This document shows positions 1-8,852 of a DNA stretch of 64,000 nucleotides, in pieces. Made by a program: the position numbers and the translations under genes. Position 1 is the first letter of the stretch. Each line of letters starts with the position of its first letter. A model generated the notes under the pieces. It was not told where the DNA came from and searched no databases. It was given only the letters and a program-made list of their open reading frames with translations. This DNA comes from Tardiphaga robiniae (GTDB taxonomy: Bacteria; Pseudomonadota; Alphaproteobacteria; Rhizobiales; Xanthobacteraceae): positions 358,565 through 422,564 of the forward strand of contig NZ_JABMCJ010000093.1 of assembly GCF_013359755.1 (NCBI RefSeq). The letters are read 5' to 3'.

Positions 1-664
1 CTGAGGCGTTGGCGACGGCGACATAGGTGTTGTTCGCCCAGGCCATCGCCTTGGCCATCAGCACCTGCTGATCCTTCGCTGGATACATGTAACCCTGACA
101 GCGCACGATCAGTTCGGCGCCCTTCATGGCGCAGTCACGCCAGATCTCGGGATAGTTGCCGTCGTCGCAGATGATCAGCGAGATCTTCAGTCCCTTCGGC
201 CCCTCGGAGACATAAGTGCAATTGCCGGGATACCAGCCTTCGATGGGCACCCATGGCATGATCTTGCGATATTTCTGAACGATCTCGCCCTGATCGTTCA
301 TCAGGATCAGCGTGTTGTACGGCGCCTTGTGCGGATGCTGCTCATGGCGTTCGCCGGTCAGCGAGAACACGCCCCAGACCTTGGCCTTGCGGCAGGCCTC
401 CGCGAAAATCTCGGTTTCCTCGCCGGGTACGATCGAGGCGGTCTCGTACATTTCCTTGGAGTCGTACATGATGCCCTGGGTCGAATATTCCGGGAACACC
501 ACCAGATCCATGCCGGGCAGACCGATCTTCATGCCGACGATCATGTCGGCGATCTTCTGCGCATTGGCCAACACCTCGGCCTTCGTGTGAAGCCGCGGCA
601 TCTTGTAATTCACGACGGCGACGCCGACCGCGTCCTTGCTGGATGAAATATCGCCGTGATGCAT
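1..664 (-). CDS. amiE: Aliphatic amidase (acylamide amidohydrolase), C-terminus cut by window edge
   Basis: Hydrolyses short aliphatic amides such as acetamide to the acid and ammonia in the cytoplasm. The visible 221 codons start MHHGDISSS and follow the AmiE family closely. The nitrilase-superfamily triad is in place: Glu59 in FPEYSTQG, the lysine in QKYRKIMPW (family position 134) and the cysteine in [13 protein letters not shown] (family position 166). The start at 664 is chosen because MxHGDISSS is the family N-terminus. The family is about 345 residues, so roughly 120 C-terminal residues lie outside the window. It reads leftward like the ABC genes behind it, but 235 bases with a palindromic repeat separate it from them, so it is probably a separate unit. 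The related formamidase AmiF is less likely given this N-terminus. Confidence 0.93.
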   Translation of the reverse strand, partial: MHHGDISSSKDAVGVAVVNYKMPRLHTKAEVLANAQKIADMIVGMKIGLPGMDLVVFPEYSTQGIMYDSKEMYETASIVPGEETEIFAEACRKAKVWGVFSLTGERHEQHPHKAPYNTLILMNDQGEIVQKYRKIMPWVPIEGWYPGNCTYVSEGPKGLKISLIICDDGNYPEIWRDCAMKGAELIVRCQGYMYPAKDQQVLMAKAMAWANNTYVAVANAS

Positions 665-760
665 CTGCGCTGGTCTCCGTTGCCGGGCGATGGTGGGCCG
701 ACGGAGGGAGACCGGGAATACGTGGATTTACGGATGTGGGTGGTGCGGCAATCTCCGCCT

Positions 761-879
761 GTCGTCCCCGCGAAGGCGGGGACCCATAGACACCACTGCC
801 GCGATCGGAACACTGCGGAGAATGCCAGCTTAAGCTACGGACTCGGAGGCTATGGGTCCCCGCCTTCGCGGGGACGACG
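761..879. repeat. Palindromic intergenic repeat (REP-like)
   Basis: Two inverted arms, 761-790 and 851-879, each built on GTCCCCGCGAAGGCGGGGAC, flank about 60 bases. Each arm is itself a palindrome, so the transcript could form two small hairpins or one long one. It fills the gap between amiE and the binding-protein gene and could act as a terminator. Elements of this kind are common between genes in Bradyrhizobium relatives. Confidence 0.8.
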
Positions 880-899
880 GTCAAGAGTGCAGAGGGATG

Positions 900-1844
900 C
901 TACAGCCCCGCACCCTTCCCGATCGCATCGTTGAACGATCGATCCACGATCGCATTGGCATCGAGCTTCTGCTTGATCAGTCCGCTGCGCAGATAGAGAT
1001 CGATGGTCTTCTGCTCATCCGCGGCGACGCCATCGTCGATCGGTGCGATGCGGATTTTTGCGCGTGTCAGCCAGTTCAGCGGCACCGACGGCGCCACGTT
1101 CATCAGCTTGCCCCAAGTCTGCGCGTAAGCATCCGCGTTCTTCAGCGCCCAGGCGCGCGCCGCAGTGAGGCGGCGGAGATAGTCCTCGAGTTCGGCATGC
1201 TTGTCGCGGATCGCATTCGGCGTCGCCACGACAAAGCTCAGCCCCGATGTCAGGCCCTCGGCATTGAGCAGGACGCGCGACTGGAACAGCACCTCTTCCT
1301 GACTCACATAAGGTTCCCAGGTCGACCACGCATCGACTGAGCCGCGGGTATAGGCGACCTTGGCGTCCGACGGCGCGAGGAACACGATCTGCACATCGCT
1401 CGCCGTCCAGCCCTTCTGTTCCAGCGCGGCGAGAATGAGCTGATGCCCGATCGAGCCGCGGCCGGTGGCGATCTTCTTGCCCTTCAGATCGTCGAAGCTC
1501 TTGATCGTCGAGTCCTTCGGCACCAGCACGGCGAGACCGTCGCCGGTCTGCCGGATCGCGCCGATGGCCTTGACCGGCACATTGGCCGCTGCTGCAAAGG
1601 TGAAGGGCGCATCGCCGACCAGCCCGCTATCGAGTGCGCCGGCACCGAGCGCTTCCAGCAGCGGCGCTGCCGCGGCGAATTCCTTCCACTCGATCTTGTA
1701 GGGCACGTCTTTCAGCACGCCGGATGCTTCCATCACGGCGCGCGCATTGCCCTTCTGGTCGCCGACGATCAGCGTGGTCTCGGCGTGGGCGGAAGTGGCA
1801 AAAGCCGCGAGGATCAGACCGGCGGCAAGAACAAGCCGTTTCAT
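900..1844 (-). CDS. Periplasmic substrate-binding protein, aliphatic-sulfonate (SsuA) type
   Basis: Probable periplasmic receptor of an ABC importer for alkanesulfonates. The 314-residue product has a Sec signal peptide (residues 1-21, hydrophobic core LVLAAGLILAAFATS, cleavage near AHA-E). It then shows the SBP_bac/NMT1-like fold: VGDQKGN at the mature N-terminus, the SGLVGDAPF region and GSVDAWSTWEPY, both typical of SsuA-like proteins. Its start codon overlaps the stop of the upstream SsuD-like monooxygenase gene by 4 bases (ATGA), so the two are co-translated. No permease or ATPase lies directly beside it, so it presumably uses one of the two importers encoded upstream. The exact ligand is inferred from neighbours. 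Confidence 0.82.
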   Translation of the reverse strand: MKRLVLAAGLILAAFATSAHAETTLIVGDQKGNARAVMEASGVLKDVPYKIEWKEFAAAAPLLEALGAGALDSGLVGDAPFTFAAAANVPVKAIGAIRQTGDGLAVLVPKDSTIKSFDDLKGKKIATGRGSIGHQLILAALEQKGWTASDVQIVFLAPSDAKVAYTRGSVDAWSTWEPYVSQEEVLFQSRVLLNAEGLTSGLSFVVATPNAIRDKHAELEDYLRRLTAARAWALKNADAYAQTWGKLMNVAPSVPLNWLTRAKIRIAPIDDGVAADEQKTIDLYLRSGLIKQKLDANAIVDRSFNDAIGKGAGL

Positions 1845-2935
1845 GCTGCGACAACTCCCTTGGCGGCATCACGCGCCGCAATCAGTTCGCGGGTGCGCGG
1901 GATCAGTTCGCGGCCATAATCGATGGCGTCGATCAGGGGATCGAAGCCGCGGATCAGGAAATGGCTGACGCCGAGATCGTAGTAATCGGCGAACACTTCG
2001 GCGACCTGCTCAGGCGTGCCGACCAGCGCGGTGGTGTTGCTGTTGGCGCCGGTGAGCGCCGCCATCTCGGTCCACAGCCGCTTGTCGATGCGGGTGCCCT
2101 GCTCGGCCAGCGCCAGCAGACGCTTCGCACCGGCGGTGGCATGGCCATCGGCCGGCTTGCGATAGCCGGTCTTGTCCTGCAGCGCGGTGGCGCGGGCGAG
2201 AATGTCGTCGGCCTTGGCCCAGGCCTTCTCCTCGGTGTCGGCGATGATCGGGCGCACCGACAGGCTGAAGCGCGGCGCCGGACGGCCGTATTTCGCAGCA
2301 GCAGCACGTACGCGGCCAGTGACGTCGCGGACCTGCGCATAGGATTCACCCCACAGCGCAAACGTATCGGCATGCTTGCCGGACACGTCGATGGCCGCAT
2401 CCGACGCGCCGCCAACGAAGACGTGAATCGGCACGGTCGGCTTCACCTGTGAAAAGCCACCCTCGACCTGGTAGTATTTGCCGTTGTAATCAAACGGCTT
2501 CTCGCTCGTCCATTCCTGCTTGATGATGTCGAGCCATTCGCTGGTGCGCGCGTAACGCTCGTCCTTGTCGTCGAGCGTATTGCCGTCCTGCCGCAGCTCC
2601 TTGGCATTGCCGCCGGTGATGACGTGCAGCGAGACGCGGCCATGGTGGAAATTCTCGATGGTGGCGAGCTGGCGTGCCAGCACCGTCGGTGCCGTGAAGC
2701 CCGGGCGCTGGGCAATCATCACTTTCAGCTTTTCGGTGACGCCGAGCGCATGCTGGGCGACCTGCAGGCCGTCCGGCGTGGTCGAATGGAAGGCGAGCAG
2801 CGCGCGGTCGAAGCCAGCGAGCTCATGCGCCTTGGCGACGGTTTCGATATAGCTGGGATCGAGCACCGGGCCGGAGCGCACGCGGGTCTCGGATGCGTCG
2901 TTGTTGGTGATGAAGCCGATGAATTCGACGGACAT
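1841..2935 (-). CDS. SsuD-like FMNH2-dependent (LLM class) monooxygenase
   Basis: Predicted cytoplasmic luciferase-like flavin monooxygenase that would cleave the C-S bond of alkanesulfonates to give sulfite and an aldehyde using reduced FMN. The product is 364 residues from ATG at 2935, which has a good GGAGAG ribosome site; a GTG 12 bases further upstream is possible. Family marks are the TIENFHHGRVSLHVITGG segment, DERYART, and FVGGASDAAIDVSGKHAD, matching the SsuD/MsuD phosphate and flavin-binding pattern. Length is near the 381 residues of E. coli SsuD. It lies between an SfnB-like gene (25 bases upstream) and the SsuA-like gene (4-base overlap). No flavin reductase gene (SsuE type) is seen in the window. 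Other sulfonate or sulfone substrates remain possible. Confidence 0.85.
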   Translation of the reverse strand: MSVEFIGFITNNDASETRVRSGPVLDPSYIETVAKAHELAGFDRALLAFHSTTPDGLQVAQHALGVTEKLKVMIAQRPGFTAPTVLARQLATIENFHHGRVSLHVITGGNAKELRQDGNTLDDKDERYARTSEWLDIIKQEWTSEKPFDYNGKYYQVEGGFSQVKPTVPIHVFVGGASDAAIDVSGKHADTFALWGESYAQVRDVTGRVRAAAAKYGRPAPRFSLSVRPIIADTEEKAWAKADDILARATALQDKTGYRKPADGHATAGAKRLLALAEQGTRIDKRLWTEMAALTGANSNTTALVGTPEQVAEVFADYYDLGVSHFLIRGFDPLIDAIDYGRELIPRTRELIAARDAAKGVVAA

Positions 2936-2960
2936 GGGTCTCTCCACTTCCTGCTGTTAT

Positions 2961-4103
2961 TCAGATGCCGAGCGCGATGCGTCCGGCGGAAATCCTGGTG
3001 CTGTCGTCCTGCGGCGTGTGTACGCGGCCGCACAGAACGTCGCGATAATGCCGCTCCAGCGGATTGGCGCGGGTCAGTCCGTGATTGCTGGTCAGCGACA
3101 GCGCGTCCTCGACGACAGCCACGGCATTATTGGTGACGGTGAGCTTGAGGATGTTGGCTTCGACCGGCGTCAGCGTAACACCGTCATCGATGTCCCGTGC
3201 GAAAGTGTCGAGCAGCCGCGCATTGACCGAGAGCTTCGCCTCGATGCCGCCGACGATCTCCTGCGCCCGCGGCAGAGTCGCCAGCGGCGCGCCGAGGCTC
3301 GATGGCGTGCGGGTCTTCAGAAAGTCGATCAGCCAGTCACGCGCCGCCCGCGCCACGCCGTCATAGACGGCCCCGACCAGCACGGCCTGGATGGTCGCCT
3401 GCGACACATCCGGTGCGCCCCAGTCACCCGGACGGCGCACGTCCACTTCATGGTCGAGCGGAACGAGCACGTCGTCGAACACGACGTCGTGGCTGCCGCT
3501 GGCGCGCAGACCGAGATGATCCCAGGTCTCGACGATCTCGGTGCCCGGCAGACCCGCCGGCACCAGAAAGACGCCGACCCGTACCTCGGGCTCGTCCGTC
3601 TTGGCCCATACAGTGTACCATTTGAGGATCGGCGCACCGGTCGAATAGATCTTGCGGCCGGTCATGCGCCAGCCTTCGGCCGTGCGCTTCGCTGTGGTTT
3701 GAGGCAGACCGCCCCGCGATGGCGATCCCTGATCGGGCTCGACGCGCAACGCGTTGATCAGCGCAGGGCCATTCACGGCGTCGCGCGACACGCGCTGCGC
3801 CAGATGCGCAGGCCAGTTGCCGTTCCGCGTGATGACCAGATGGTGGATATAGTGCATCGCCAATACAAGCGCGGTCGCGGCATCGGCCTTGCCGACCGCG
3901 TTCACGACGCGCGCAGCCTCGCGCACCCCGGCGCCCGCGCCGCCCAGCACCTTTGGCACCGGTAGCGCCAGCAGGCCCGCCTCGGACAGTTCCTGAAAAT
4001 TCTCGAATGGAAAACTTGCCGCACGATCATGCGACGACGCACGTTCCGCAAAGCCCGGAACGAGCAAATTAACTCTGTCGATAACGCTGGGAACCGCGTC
4101 CAT
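2961..4103 (-). CDS. SfnB-like acyl-CoA dehydrogenase family protein (organosulfur metabolism)
   Basis: FAD-dependent protein of the acyl-CoA dehydrogenase fold, 380 residues. The sequence shows the alpha-helical N-domain, the beta-domain GWRMTGRKIYSTGAP and LGLRASGSHDVVFDDVLVP, and a C-terminal helical domain ending in GLTRANPLERHYRDVLCG, as in SfnB/DszC-type enzymes. No clear acyl-CoA dehydrogenase catalytic glutamate motif was identified, which fits the sulfur-acquisition or monooxygenase branch better than fatty-acid oxidation. It sits directly upstream of the SsuD-like gene in the same direction. A 9-bp inverted repeat lies about 110-145 bases upstream of its start. The sulfur role is inferred from these neighbours. 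Confidence 0.75.
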   Translation of the reverse strand: MDAVPSVIDRVNLLVPGFAERASSHDRAASFPFENFQELSEAGLLALPVPKVLGGAGAGVREAARVVNAVGKADAATALVLAMHYIHHLVITRNGNWPAHLAQRVSRDAVNGPALINALRVEPDQGSPSRGGLPQTTAKRTAEGWRMTGRKIYSTGAPILKWYTVWAKTDEPEVRVGVFLVPAGLPGTEIVETWDHLGLRASGSHDVVFDDVLVPLDHEVDVRRPGDWGAPDVSQATIQAVLVGAVYDGVARAARDWLIDFLKTRTPSSLGAPLATLPRAQEIVGGIEAKLSVNARLLDTFARDIDDGVTLTPVEANILKLTVTNNAVAVVEDALSLTSNHGLTRANPLERHYRDVLCGRVHTPQDDSTRISAGRIALGI

Positions 4104-4213
4104 ATCGTATTGCTTTCGGCTTCTCTGACCCTAGAGAATGCCGTTCGGCAGGGGTTACAAGCGGTATCCGGAAATAACGACAGCGGGACTGATGGGTCTC
4201 AGACCTACAGGTG

Positions 4214-4247
4214 AAAATTCTCCCCAACGACCTCAAGCGAGAATTTT
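4214..4247. promoter_or_regulatory. Inverted repeat upstream of the SfnB-like gene (possible operator)
   Basis: A perfect 9-bp inverted repeat, AAAATTCTC (4214-4222) and GAGAATTTT (4239-4247), with a 16-base gap, lies in the 168-base space between the ABC ATPase stop and the SfnB-like start. It is AT-rich in a GC-rich genome. The arm spacing of about 25 bases centre to centre would suit a dimeric or tetrameric regulator such as a LysR-type protein. Binding and function are inferred only. Confidence 0.4.
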
Positions 4248-4271
4248 ATTCGCGCGATTTTGAAGCCCGAT

Positions 4272-5078
4272 TCAGGAATCTGCCGCCTTGCCCCGACTGC
4301 CGGCGATATGGCTCGTGAGCTTCTGCGTGACCTCGCGCCGCAACGCGTTGAACTCCGGCGATGCGACATCGCGCGGACGCGGCAGATCGACCTCGATTTC
4401 GCAATCGATCCGGCCCGGCCCCGCCGACATCACGATGACGCGATCCGCCAGCATCACGGCTTCCTCGACCGAATGCGTCACGAAAATCACCGTGAGGCCG
4501 GTGGTGCGCCAGATCTCGACGAGTTCCTCCTGCAGCTTGCTGCGCGTCAGCGCATCCAGCGCGCCGAACGGCTCGTCCATCAGCAGCACGTCGGTGTCGT
4601 TGCTGAGCACACGCGCGATAGCAACGCGCTGTTTCATGCCGCCGGAGAGCTGGTGCGGATAGCGATCGGCGAAGGCGGTCAATCCGACCATCGCCATGAA
4701 CTTGTCGGTGAGCTCGCTCACGAGTTTGGTGGCGAGACGGCGATGTTTGGGGCCGAAGCCAATATTGTCGCGCACCGTCAGCCACGGAAATAGCGCGTAA
4801 TCCTGAAACACCATGCCGCGATCCGGGCCCGGCTTGTCGACGGGAAAGCCATACATGGTCACGGAACCCATCGTCGCCGTCTCAAAGCCGGCGACGATGC
4901 GCAGCAAGGTGGACTTGCCGCAACCGGACGCGCCGAGCAGGCAAACGAACTCGCCCTTGCGGATGGTGAGATTGACACTGCGCAGCGCTTCAACCGGGCC
5001 GTTGGAGGCCTGATAGATTTTCCCGACGTCGCTGACCTCGAGGATATCAGGCGCAATTGTGGTTGGTCGATCAAGCAT
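4272..5078 (-). CDS. ABC transporter ATP-binding protein, NitT/TauT (SsuB/TauB) family
   Basis: Cytoplasmic ATPase that powers an importer for nitrate-, taurine- or sulfonate-like anions. In 268 residues it carries Walker A GASGCGKST (49-57), the signature LSGGMKQRV (144-152), Walker B VLLMDEPF (164-171) and the switch histidine in VIFVTHSVEEA. The start overlaps the end of the permease gene by 8 bases. With the permease and binding protein just upstream it completes one importer. The sulfonate assignment rests on the monooxygenase genes downstream and the cys genes upstream; sequence alone gives only the NitT/TauT family. Confidence 0.88.
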   Translation of the reverse strand: MLDRPTTIAPDILEVSDVGKIYQASNGPVEALRSVNLTIRKGEFVCLLGASGCGKSTLLRIVAGFETATMGSVTMYGFPVDKPGPDRGMVFQDYALFPWLTVRDNIGFGPKHRRLATKLVSELTDKFMAMVGLTAFADRYPHQLSGGMKQRVAIARVLSNDTDVLLMDEPFGALDALTRSKLQEELVEIWRTTGLTVIFVTHSVEEAVMLADRVIVMSAGPGRIDCEIEVDLPRPRDVASPEFNALRREVTQKLTSHIAGSRGKAADS

Positions 5079-5946
5079 GATGCTGTGGGCTCCAGCGAAG
5101 GAAGTAGTTGCTGAGCATCAGCAGGATGCGATCCGACACGAAGCCGGTGATGCCGATGATGATCATGCCGGTGATCACGAGATCGGTGCGCGACAGCGTG
5201 CGGCCATCCATGATGACGGCGCCGAGCCCTTCGGGCACGCCGGTCATCTCGCCGACGACGATCAGGATCCACGCAAAACCCGCACCGAGACGAAGCCCGT
5301 TGAAGATGCTCGGCAACGCTGCCGGTAAGACGACGGAACGGAACTGCTGTGCGCCGCTGCAGCCGAGCATCTCCGCGGCTTCGAACAACCTGATATCGAC
5401 GGAGCGTACGCCGAACACCGTATTGAGCAGGATCGGAAAGAACGCGCCGAGAAACACCAGGAAGATCGCCGCACGCGGACCGAGGCCGAAGAAGATCATC
5501 GACAACGGCAGCCATGCCGTGACCGGGATCGGCCGCAGCAGCGACAGCGTGGGATCGAGCAGCTTGCGCAGCAGCGGCATCCGCCCGATCATCAGCCCGA
5601 GCGGAATGCCGACCGCCGCCGCACAGAGAAAGCCGCCATAGACACGCTGCACGCTTTTCCAGAAATGGATCGGCAGGCTGGCGCTGTAGGCGTCGTCATA
5701 GATTCCGCCGAAAGCGAAATCCCACATCATCACGGCGACGCCATAGGGCGATGGCACCAGTCGCGTGCCGGTCCAGCGCACCATGACGTCCCAAATCACC
5801 ATCAAGCAGACCGGCACGATCAGCGCGAGCGCGACTGTACGCGCCCGCTGCACGCCCTTCCCGGCCGCGGGCACCGGCGGGGTTTCCGCTGCCGGCGCAA
5901 GCTGTACCCTGTTGGACGTATCGTCCATCGTGCTTTGCAGGCTCAC
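5071..5946 (-). CDS. ABC transporter permease, NitT/TauT (SsuC/TauC) family
   Basis: Inner-membrane channel subunit, 291 residues, with about six membrane segments beginning with TVALALIVPVCLMVIWDVMV. The EAA coupling loop is recognisable as EAAEMLGCSGAQQFRSVVLP, which contacts the ATPase. It overlaps the ATPase gene by 8 bases and follows the binding-protein gene after 7 bases, so the three are one translationally linked unit. The N-terminal ~35 residues are polar and Pro/Ala-rich, and there is no sign of truncation. Substrate is not determined by this subunit. Confidence 0.87.
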   Translation of the reverse strand: MSLQSTMDDTSNRVQLAPAAETPPVPAAGKGVQRARTVALALIVPVCLMVIWDVMVRWTGTRLVPSPYGVAVMMWDFAFGGIYDDAYSASLPIHFWKSVQRVYGGFLCAAAVGIPLGLMIGRMPLLRKLLDPTLSLLRPIPVTAWLPLSMIFFGLGPRAAIFLVFLGAFFPILLNTVFGVRSVDIRLFEAAEMLGCSGAQQFRSVVLPAALPSIFNGLRLGAGFAWILIVVGEMTGVPEGLGAVIMDGRTLSRTDLVITGMIIIGITGFVSDRILLMLSNYFLRWSPQHHA

Positions 5947-5953
5947 GATGTGC

Positions 5954-6910
5954 TCACGTGGCCGCCAGCGCCTTCACGAAGCTCGCATCGATGAAGGTCT
6001 TGTAGTCCGGCAACTGCCGGATCTGCTTCTTGGACAGCATCTGGCCGCCGTAATATTCCGCCTGCTTCATGAACTGGTCGTCGATATTCCAGGTCAGCTC
6101 CACATTCGGCGCGGCCTTCTCGATCGACGGCTTCTGCTGGCCGAGCTTCTGCATGGCGATGGCGATAAAGGCCTCGCGGTCCTTCATGGCATATTCGCTG
6201 GCCAGGCGGTGGGTCTTGAGCAGCGCCTTGATGAGCTCGGGATCTTTCTCGATCAGTTCGCGGCGCGTGGCCAGCACCATGTTCAGCGAACCGGTCGGCG
6301 TGGTGTAGGGATATTCGACGATCTGGCCGACGCCATTGGCGAGGCTGATGCCCGGGCCGGGCTCGGCGCCCACATAGGCGTCGATGTCGCCGCGGGCTAG
6401 CGCCGGCGCCATGTCGCTGAACGACAGACGCACGGACTCGACGTCCTTCACCGTCATGCCTTCGGCGGAGAGGCGATCGAGGATCACGACTTCCTGGGTC
6501 GAGCCCGGCAGGATCGCGACCTTCTTGCCCTTCAGGTCCTTGATCGTGTTGATCCCGGAATCTTTCTTGGCGACGACCGCCATGCCCCGATTGCAGGCAG
6601 ATGCGATGACGACAACCGGCTCGCCATTGGCGCCGCCGAGCGTCGCCGCGGCAAAACCGAAGATGCCGAAATCGACGGTGCCGGTCACGACGGCATTCTT
6701 GCCGTCGGTCGGGGTTTCGAACGGGATCACCTCGAACTTGACGCCATCAGGCGCGAATTTCTCGTAGAAATACGGCGTGACGCCGTGGATGAGCTTCAGC
6801 GTTCCGATCTTGACCACGCGGTCAGCGGCGAAGGCCTTGATGCTGGTCGTGGACAGCGCCGCGGCAATGGCCGTCAGGCGGATGAAATCACGTCGGTTGG
6901 TGCTGTACAT
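5954..6910 (-). CDS. ABC transporter substrate-binding protein, NitT/TauT type, probable Tat export
   Basis: Periplasmic receptor for the importer encoded by the next two genes. In 318 residues the N-terminus carries a twin-arginine-like signal (NRRDFIRL, then a moderately hydrophobic stretch and cleavage near AFA-AD). The mature part has the bi-lobal fold with GTLKLIHGVTPYFYEKF and FGIFGFAAATLGGANGEPV. AAGGGAATGAC precedes the ATG. It begins 116 bases downstream of the end of a second ATPase gene, so it may have its own promoter or be part of one long transcript. Sulfonate, taurine or a similar anion is the likely ligand from context. Confidence 0.82.
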   Translation of the reverse strand: MYSTNRRDFIRLTAIAAALSTTSIKAFAADRVVKIGTLKLIHGVTPYFYEKFAPDGVKFEVIPFETPTDGKNAVVTGTVDFGIFGFAAATLGGANGEPVVVIASACNRGMAVVAKKDSGINTIKDLKGKKVAILPGSTQEVVILDRLSAEGMTVKDVESVRLSFSDMAPALARGDIDAYVGAEPGPGISLANGVGQIVEYPYTTPTGSLNMVLATRRELIEKDPELIKALLKTHRLASEYAMKDREAFIAIAMQKLGQQKPSIEKAAPNVELTWNIDDQFMKQAEYYGGQMLSKKQIRQLPDYKTFIDASFVKALAAT

Positions 6911-7026
6911 GTCATTCCCTTGGGCTGAACCGTGTGTCAGCCCAAAAGGAATGCAATAACCGTGCCTCGTATACAGCTATCGGTGGAGTGTGCCCTCACC
7001 CGCAACGGATCATAATCGGGAGGAGC

Positions 7027-7818
7027 TCACCACGTCGCGTCCAGCCCGAGCAGTCGCAGGATCTGCCGTCGCAGCTCGGCCAGATGCGGATCGCCGCGAT
7101 GGCGCGGATAGGGCCGGTCGACCGTGATATCCGCCGTTACCCGCGCCGGACGATCGCTGAACACGATGACGCGATTAGCGAGGAACAGCGCCTCCTCCAC
7201 GTCATGGGTCACCAGCAGTGCCGTGAAGCCGTTGCGCTGCCACAGCGACACCAGTTCGGCCTGCATGGTGATGCGTGTCAGCGAATCCAGTTTGCCGAGC
7301 GGCTCGTCGAGCACGAGGATGCGCGGATCGTTCACCAGCGCCCGCGCCAATGCCACGCGCTGTGCCATGCCGCCCGAGAGCTGATGCGGATAGGCCTTCC
7401 GGAAGGCTCCGAGGCCGACGAGATCGATCGCCGCATCGACGCGGTGACGCTGCGTCTTGAGTACGCCCTGCGCTTCCAGCCCGAGCGCAACATTGTCCCA
7501 CACCGTCCGCCACGGAAACAGCGTCGGGTCCTGAAACACGACAACGCGGGACGGGTAAGGGCCGGTGATGGCGACGCCATCCTCATCCAGCGTGCCGGCA
7601 CGCGGCGGCTCGAGACCCGCCACCAATCGGAGCAGCGTGGACTTGCCGCAGCCGGACGGGCCGAGCAGCGCCACGAACTCTCCGGACGCAACGCTGATGC
7701 TGACATCGTCGAGCACCGGCAGCACGCTGCCATCGATGTCGAAGGCGTGGCTGACGCCCTTGACGTCGAGCGACGCGCCCGTCGCCGCTGGCTTGAATGC
7801 TGTCGCCAGCGCTACCAT
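7027..7818 (-). CDS. ABC transporter ATP-binding protein, NitT/TauT family (second importer)
   Basis: ATPase of a second importer, 263 residues. Walker A GPSGCGKST is at 53-61, signature LSGGMAQRV at 147-155, Walker B ILVLDEP at 167-173, and the H-loop is in LLVTHDVEEAL. The gene overlaps the upstream permease by 7 bases. It is clearly a paralogue of the ATPase at 4272-5078 but has a different N-terminal ~30 residues. Two complete importers side by side in one direction suggest a duplication followed by ligand specialisation. Confidence 0.88.
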   Translation of the reverse strand: MVALATAFKPAATGASLDVKGVSHAFDIDGSVLPVLDDVSISVASGEFVALLGPSGCGKSTLLRLVAGLEPPRAGTLDEDGVAITGPYPSRVVVFQDPTLFPWRTVWDNVALGLEAQGVLKTQRHRVDAAIDLVGLGAFRKAYPHQLSGGMAQRVALARALVNDPRILVLDEPLGKLDSLTRITMQAELVSLWQRNGFTALLVTHDVEEALFLANRVIVFSDRPARVTADITVDRPYPRHRGDPHLAELRRQILRLLGLDATW

Positions 7819-8852
7819 TTGACGACACCCTTCTGCCAGACCAGCAGCCGGTCACGCACCTTGAACAGCAGCGTGATCGCGCCGGAGCACAGCAGCGACA
7901 TCACGATCAGTGCCGCGTACATGTTGTTGTAGGACGCCCAGCCCTGCGCCCATTGCAGATAGAAGCCGAGGCCCGCCTTCACGCCGATCATTTCGGCCAC
8001 GACCAGCACCGCGAAGGATGCGCCGAGCCCCATGAACAGACCGACGAACACATGCGGCAGCGCCGCCGGGATCGCGACCTTGGTCACCAGGAAAGACGGT
8101 TTTGCGCCAAGCGTTCGTGCGACGTCGTAATAGGCGGTGCTGACGCTGGCCACGCCCGACCAGGTCAGCACTGTCACCGGAAAGCCGGTGGCCAGCGCGA
8201 TCAGAAACGTGCTGGCGCTCCAGGCGGACGGGAACGTGAAGAACGCAATCGGCAGCCAGGCAGTCGCCGGCAATGGTCCGATGAAGCGCAGGATCGGATG
8301 CACCCAGTAACCCGCGAGCCGCGACCAGCCGATGGAGACGCCGGTGAGGAAGCCTACGACCGCGCCGATGAAGTAGCCGCCAAGCTGCAGCTTCACCGAG
8401 GCGAAAGCGCTATCGAGCAGCTTCGGCAGGTCGTCGGTATAGACCTCGACGATCGACTGCGGCGGTGGAAAGAACGGCAGCGGCAGCCAGCCGAATTTCG
8501 CCGTCGCAAGCTCCCACAGCGTCAGGAACACTCCCAAGGCAAACAGCCAGGGCGCGCGTCGCTGCACGCCGTCGCCGAATTTGCCGAGTGCTGCCTGCGC
8601 CGTGGTCGCAATCGCGATGCCGCCAGCAATCGCGAATGCCGTATAGGCTACAGCCTCGGTGCGTGGCCAGTCGCCGATATCCGGCCATCGCAGGCACGAC
8701 AGGCCGAAAGCCAGCCAGGCGAGCCCTGCCCCGATCCCCGTGATGCTGAAACGAAGCTTGTTGACGAATTGAAGTCCACCATCGCCAGCAATAAGCGCGG
8801 TCTCGCGGTCACCGCCAAGCGATGAGATCTCAGACGCGGAATACGTCGGCAT
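7812..8852 (-). CDS. ABC transporter permease, NitT/TauT family, with extra N-terminal membrane segments
   Basis: Inner-membrane permease of the second importer. At 346 residues it is 55 longer than its paralogue at 5071-5946. The extra length is an N-terminal region with additional hydrophobic segments (LRFSITGIGAGLAWLAFGLS and AVAYTAFAIAGGIAIATTAQ) before the usual core. The EAA loop corresponds to the region VARTLGAKPSFLVTKVAIPA. Its 5' end overlaps the binding-protein gene by 23 bases and its 3' end overlaps the ATPase by 7, so the three are tightly coupled. Confidence 0.85.
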   Translation of the reverse strand: MPTYSASEISSLGGDRETALIAGDGGLQFVNKLRFSITGIGAGLAWLAFGLSCLRWPDIGDWPRTEAVAYTAFAIAGGIAIATTAQAALGKFGDGVQRRAPWLFALGVFLTLWELATAKFGWLPLPFFPPPQSIVEVYTDDLPKLLDSAFASVKLQLGGYFIGAVVGFLTGVSIGWSRLAGYWVHPILRFIGPLPATAWLPIAFFTFPSAWSASTFLIALATGFPVTVLTWSGVASVSTAYYDVARTLGAKPSFLVTKVAIPAALPHVFVGLFMGLGASFAVLVVAEMIGVKAGLGFYLQWAQGWASYNNMYAALIVMSLLCSGAITLLFKVRDRLLVWQKGVVKW

